Positions 6,839 to 9,953 of a DNA stretch of 9,953 bases are shown one piece after another. The position numbers and the translations under genes are program-made. The first letter of the stretch is position 1. Each line of letters starts with the position of its first letter. The stretch covers positions 1 through 9,953 of the forward strand of contig JAJDBL010000042.1 in assembly GCA_029261375.1 (NCBI GenBank), in the 5' to 3' direction. The stretch comes from Nitrospirales bacterium. GTDB taxonomy: Bacteria; Nitrospirota; Nitrospiria; Nitrospirales; UBA2166. The notes under the pieces were generated by a model. The model was given only the letters and a program-made list of their open reading frames with translations, searched no databases and had not been told where the DNA came from.

Positions 6839-7930
6839 ATGAATATGGCAAAGGTGCGGGAACCAATTTCGGAATTCTTGCGGGATAAAGTCATCCTGCT
6901 GACTGGCGGAACCGGGTCGTTTGGTCGGCATTTCACCAAAGTGCTTCTTGATCGGTTTGATTTCAAGGCCCTGCGAATTTTCAGCCGAGACGAATTGAAG
7001 CAGTTTGAGATGCGGGCTCAGCTCTCCAATACTGACCGCATTCGCTTTTTGATCGGGGACGTTCGGGATCCAGGGCGACTGTCGCGTGCCATGGAAGGTG
7101 TGGACGTTGTGGTACACGCGGCCGCGATGAAGCAGGTTCCTGCGTGTGAATACAACCCGTTTGAGGCGGTTAAGACGAATATTCTCGGCGCACAGCATGT
7201 GATTGATGCTTCCATTGATCATCAGGTTCGTCGTGTCATTGCCTTGAGTACGGACAAGGCCGTTAGTCCGGCCAATCTCTATGGTGCGACCAAACACTGT
7301 GCTGAAAAAATCTTTGTTCAGGGTAACTCCTATGCGGGTGGGCGTGCCACGCGGTTCAGCTGTGTCCGTTACGGGAATGTTCTCGGAAGCCGTGGAAGTG
7401 TGGTGCCGCTGTTTCTCAAGCAACGTCAAAGTGGAGTGCTTACGGTGACCGACGAGTCCATGACACGGTTTTGGCTGACCTTGGAACAAGCAGTCCAATT
7501 TGTGCTTGGGAGGATGACCCAGATGTACGGAGGCGAGATTTTTGTGCCTCGGTTGCCGAGCATGAAGATTACCGATTTGGCTAAGGCCATTGCTCCCGAA
7601 TGTGCCATTGAATGTGTCGGGATCAGGCCTGGAGAAAAGTTGCACGAATCAATGATCGCTGAGGACGAAAGTCGACATACGCTGGAATATGAGGATTTAT
7701 TCACGATTATGCCTGAGTATGCAGAATGGGGACGACAGAATGGACGGGATGGAAAACCGCTACGGGATGGATTCTGCTATCGAAGTGACACCAATGATTG
7801 GTGGATGAGCGTCGAAGAGCTTCGCGTGATGCTCGGCTGCCAGGTGGGAGAGGGAGATTGTGGGACACACTCAGTACAGGACGGCGCGTACGCATCGAAC
7901 GATTCCTTACGGCCAGCAGTGGTTGGATGA
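6839..7930 (+). CDS. pseB: UDP-N-acetylglucosamine 4,6-dehydratase (inverting), pseudaminic acid pathway
   Basis: A 363-residue cytoplasmic NADP-dependent short-chain dehydrogenase/reductase enzyme. It performs the first pseudaminic-acid step: 4,6-dehydration of UDP-GlcNAc with C5 inversion. The Rossmann glycine motif GGTGSFG is at 23-29. The catalytic set expected from Helicobacter pylori PseB is present: Asp139 and Lys140 (in STDKA), Tyr148 and Lys152 (in NLYGATK). AMKQVPACEYNP (96-107), VRYGNVLGSRGSVVP (176-190) and GIRPGEKLHE (261-270) further fit PseB. The ATG at 6839 follows GAGAGGAAAG; an ATG two codons later (6845) is an equally possible start. The domain appears complete by about residue 335; the last 25 or so residues (to the stop at 7930) look like an unconserved tail, and 71 bases of it overlap the pseC coding sequence. 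It is first in the pse operon, behind a sigma-54 promoter. Confidence 0.95.
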   Translation: MNMAKVREPISEFLRDKVILLTGGTGSFGRHFTKVLLDRFDFKALRIFSRDELKQFEMRAQLSNTDRIRFLIGDVRDPGRLSRAMEGVDVVVHAAAMKQVPACEYNPFEAVKTNILGAQHVIDASIDHQVRRVIALSTDKAVSPANLYGATKHCAEKIFVQGNSYAGGRATRFSCVRYGNVLGSRGSVVPLFLKQRQSGVLTVTDESMTRFWLTLEQAVQFVLGRMTQMYGGEIFVPRLPSMKITDLAKAIAPECAIECVGIRPGEKLHESMIAEDESRHTLEYEDLFTIMPEYAEWGRQNGRDGKPLRDGFCYRSDTNDWWMSVEELRVMLGCQVGEGDCGTHSVQDGAYASNDSLRPAVVG

Positions 7931-9053
7931 GTCTGACGTTGCGGCAGTTGTCAGTGTTCTTCGCTCAGACTGGCTGACTCAGGGACCAGCGGTCCCAGAG
8001 TTTGAATCCGCGGTCGCGCGATTCTGTCAGGCACGTTATGCGGTGGCGTTTTCCAGCGGCACCTCCGCATTGCATGGCGCCTGTCATGCCGCCGGTATAG
8101 GCTCAGGAGATGAGGTCATTACGACGCCGATGACCTTTGCCGCGAGTGCAAACTGTGTCAAGCAGTGCCACGGTGAGCCGGTCTTTGCCGATATTAACTA
8201 TGCGACCTGTACCCTCGATCCGCACGCTGTTGAACGTGCAGTGACCGCACGAACCCGCGCGATCATTCCTGTCGACTATGCTGGGCATCCCTGTGACTTG
8301 GACTCCATCTTAGCGCTCGCGAGACGACACAGCCTGATGGTGATTGAAGACGCCGCGCATGCGTTTGGCGCTGAATATCGTGGCAGGCCTGTCGGGAGCA
8401 TCGCTGACATGACCGTCTTCTCGTTTCATCCAGTCAAGATTCTGACCACGGGCGAAGGCGGGATGGTCGTTACCAATCGCGAGGATTTACGCGATCGTCT
8501 GCTCCGGTTCCGGAACCACGGGATCTCTCGTGAACCTGGAGTCCAACCTCCGTGGTTCTACGAGCAACACGAACTGGGAATTAATGGCCGAATGACGGAC
8601 ATTCAAGCCGCGCTGGGCGTCTCTCAATTGGCGAAGGTTCGTCAATTTCTTGAACGTCGACGTGCCATTGTCGATCGATATCAGTGTGCATTTCAGGACA
8701 TCTCAGAACTACGACGACCGGTTGAGTTGCCGGAGGTCCGTTCTGCCTGGCATCTATATGTGGTCCGGCTTGATTTAGAACGTCTAACATCGACGCGCCG
8801 TGAGGTCTTTGAGGCACTACGCGAACGTGGTTTGGGGGTCCAGGTCCACTACATCCCCGTCTATAGTCATCCCTACTACCGACGGCATGAAACTTGCACG
8901 ACCCAGCTGGTGAGATGCGAGCGAGCTGAACAGTTCTATGAGGAAGCCATCAGTCTTCCTCTTTATCCGAAAATGACGGATGACGATGTGGAGTATGTCA
9001 TTCAAACGGTACATGAGGTGATCGATGGGGCAAAACGACAGACTCTCTATTAA
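7860..9053 (+). CDS. pseC: UDP-4-amino-4,6-dideoxy-N-acetyl-beta-L-altrosamine transaminase
   Basis: A 397-residue PLP-dependent aminotransferase of the DegT/DnrJ/EryC1 family. It aminates the 4-keto product of PseB using an amino donor, normally L-glutamate. Lys193 (in FHPVKILTTGEGG) is the expected Schiff-base lysine, Asp164 (in VIEDAAHAFG) the residue contacting the PLP ring nitrogen, and SSGTSALHG (65-73) the phosphate-binding segment. The N-terminal PYGQQWLDESDVAAVVSVLR and LTQGP are typical of PseC. The GTG at 7860 is preceded by GGGAG (7846-7850, 9-base spacing); a later start would remove the conserved PYG segment. It therefore overlaps pseB by 71 bases and the next gene by 29, implying tight co-expression and probable translational coupling. 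Related sugar aminotransferases exist, but the adjacent pseB supports this assignment. Confidence 0.93.
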   Translation: MGHTQYRTARTHRTIPYGQQWLDESDVAAVVSVLRSDWLTQGPAVPEFESAVARFCQARYAVAFSSGTSALHGACHAAGIGSGDEVITTPMTFAASANCVKQCHGEPVFADINYATCTLDPHAVERAVTARTRAIIPVDYAGHPCDLDSILALARRHSLMVIEDAAHAFGAEYRGRPVGSIADMTVFSFHPVKILTTGEGGMVVTNREDLRDRLLRFRNHGISREPGVQPPWFYEQHELGINGRMTDIQAALGVSQLAKVRQFLERRRAIVDRYQCAFQDISELRRPVELPEVRSAWHLYVVRLDLERLTSTRREVFEALRERGLGVQVHYIPVYSHPYYRRHETCTTQLVRCERAEQFYEEAISLPLYPKMTDDDVEYVIQTVHEVIDGAKRQTLY

Positions 9054-9953
9054 CCGACGAGGCATCGGTCCAGGGTATCCGTGTTTCATCATCGCGGAGA
9101 TTGGGTCAAACCATGATGGCTGTATTGAAACCGCAAAAGAGCTAATTCAGCGTGCAGCAGACGCCGGCGCCGACGCCGTGAAATTCCAATCATTCACTGC
9201 GGAATCATTGGTCGCGCCAGGGGAGGAAGAGACGCGAAAGGCGATACGCGCGGTGCAACTCGATCCCACATGGTATCAGGCGCTCAATGAGGTCGCGGTC
9301 GAGCAGAACGTAGTCTGGCTTTCCACCCCATTTGACGAGACGTCAGCAGAGCAACTGGCTGGACTTGGGATGCCTGCATTTAAGATCGCATCAGGCGACC
9401 TAACCGATCATAGTTTTCTTCAATTTATTGCGGGATTTGATCGTCCCATTTTCCTGTCAACGGGTATGGCGACGCTAAAAGAGGTTGAAGCTGCCGTTGC
9501 TGCGATCCAGCAGGTTGGAACCCCACCACTCGTACTATTGCACTGTGTGACAGCGTATCCCGCTAGTCCGGACGAAGCCAACATCCGAGCGATGGTCAGC
9601 ATGGGCGAGGTTCTAGGTGTGCCGTATGGATATTCCGACCATTGTCTCGGACTCTCCGTACCACTGGGTGCTGTAGCGCTCGGAGCCAGTGTGATCGAAA
9701 AACATTTTACAACGGACCGCGCCCTGAAGGGACCGGACCATGGCCACTCTCTCGAAGTGAGTGAGTTTAGCCAGATGGTTCGAGAAATCCGTAATCTTGA
9801 GCGTGCCATGGGGACAGGTGTGAAAGTGCCGTCCTCGACTGAGCTCGGCCTACGCAGGCTTGCTCGCCGTGGACTCTATGCAGCCGTTGATATTCAACTT
9901 GGCGAATCCATTGCGCCGTCAATGGTTTCCCGTTTGCGGCCATGTGAAGGGCT
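9025..9953 (+). CDS. pseI: Pseudaminic acid / N-acetylneuraminate synthase family protein (3' end outside window)
   Basis: The frame from ATG 9025 stays open for 309 codons to the window edge; the family is about 340-350 residues, so only the C-terminal end is missing. GAGG (9015-9018) lies six bases upstream of the ATG, which is inside the end of pseC. The enzyme condenses phosphoenolpyruvate with a 6-carbon amino sugar to give a nonulosonic acid. Family motifs: AEIGSNHDG (24-32), ADAVKFQ (49-55), STPFD (100-104), KIASGD (120-125), STGM (145-148), HCVTAYP (173-179), GYSDH (202-206) and IEKHFT (224-229), forming the NeuB TIM barrel. From about 278 the SAF (antifreeze-like) domain begins. Context favours PseI. 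However, GPDH at 236-239 resembles NeuB/LegI proteins more than the PseI sequences I recall, so the substrate is uncertain. pseF, pseG and pseH do not lie between pseC and this gene. Confidence 0.85.
   Translation, partial: MGQNDRLSINRRGIGPGYPCFIIAEIGSNHDGCIETAKELIQRAADAGADAVKFQSFTAESLVAPGEEETRKAIRAVQLDPTWYQALNEVAVEQNVVWLSTPFDETSAEQLAGLGMPAFKIASGDLTDHSFLQFIAGFDRPIFLSTGMATLKEVEAAVAAIQQVGTPPLVLLHCVTAYPASPDEANIRAMVSMGEVLGVPYGYSDHCLGLSVPLGAVALGASVIEKHFTTDRALKGPDHGHSLEVSEFSQMVREIRNLERAMGTGVKVPSSTELGLRRLARRGLYAAVDIQLGESIAPSMVSRLRPCEG

Noticed and set aside
6824..7645. Minus-strand 273-codon frame opposite pseB
   Set aside because: The plus strand carries all PseB catalytic motifs; the antisense product has none of any family.
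1..9953. CRISPR array, tRNA, rRNA, insertion sequence or toxin-antitoxin pair
   Set aside because: No regularly spaced repeats, cloverleaf-like sequence, transposase motifs or small paired genes were found on either strand.

Overview
The window suggests a free-living, motile, Gram-negative bacterium. It carries an outer-membrane beta-barrel porin with signal peptide and terminal Phe, a transmembrane chemoreceptor with a periplasmic c-type heme motif, and the start of a pseudaminic-acid (flagellin sugar) operon. The pairing of an alginate-export-family porin with a DUF3365-type chemoreceptor makes me think of the genus Nitrospira, but that is an inference from gene content and not proven by the window.

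Layout: 1-602 is a gene-poor leader ending in a well-formed sigma-54 (-24/-12) promoter and a ribosome binding site. 603-2039 (+) encodes an alginate-export-family porin and 2059-4140 (+) a methyl-accepting chemotaxis protein with a CVNCH heme motif; only 19 bases separate them, so they look like one transcription unit. 4141-4374 is a convergent gap with no clear terminator. 5817-4375 (-) encodes adenylosuccinate lyase (purB), whose best start is an internal GTG rather than the upstream ATG. 5818-5982 is a divergent spacer holding a two-hairpin repeat-like element in the purB leader and a perfect 12-bp palindrome. 5983-6570 (+) encodes an RNA 2',3'-cyclic phosphodiesterase (thpR). 6571-6838 is a spacer ending in a second sigma-54 promoter. 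6839-9953 (+) holds pseB, pseC and a pseI/neuB-family synthase cut by the window end, with coding overlaps of 71 and 29 bases.

How the genes work together: the most coherent theme is motility. One sigma-54 promoter faces the porin-chemoreceptor pair and another faces the sugar operon that normally supplies flagellin glycosylation. Both have the same -24 hexamer (TGGCAT) and exact GG-N10-GC spacing, so a shared enhancer-binding activator is a reasonable hypothesis. purB (purine synthesis) and thpR (RNA end processing) are housekeeping genes in between. I see no insertion sequence, tRNA, rRNA, CRISPR array or obviously new defence system. The most unusual candidate is the porin plus heme-containing chemoreceptor unit under apparent sigma-54 control.
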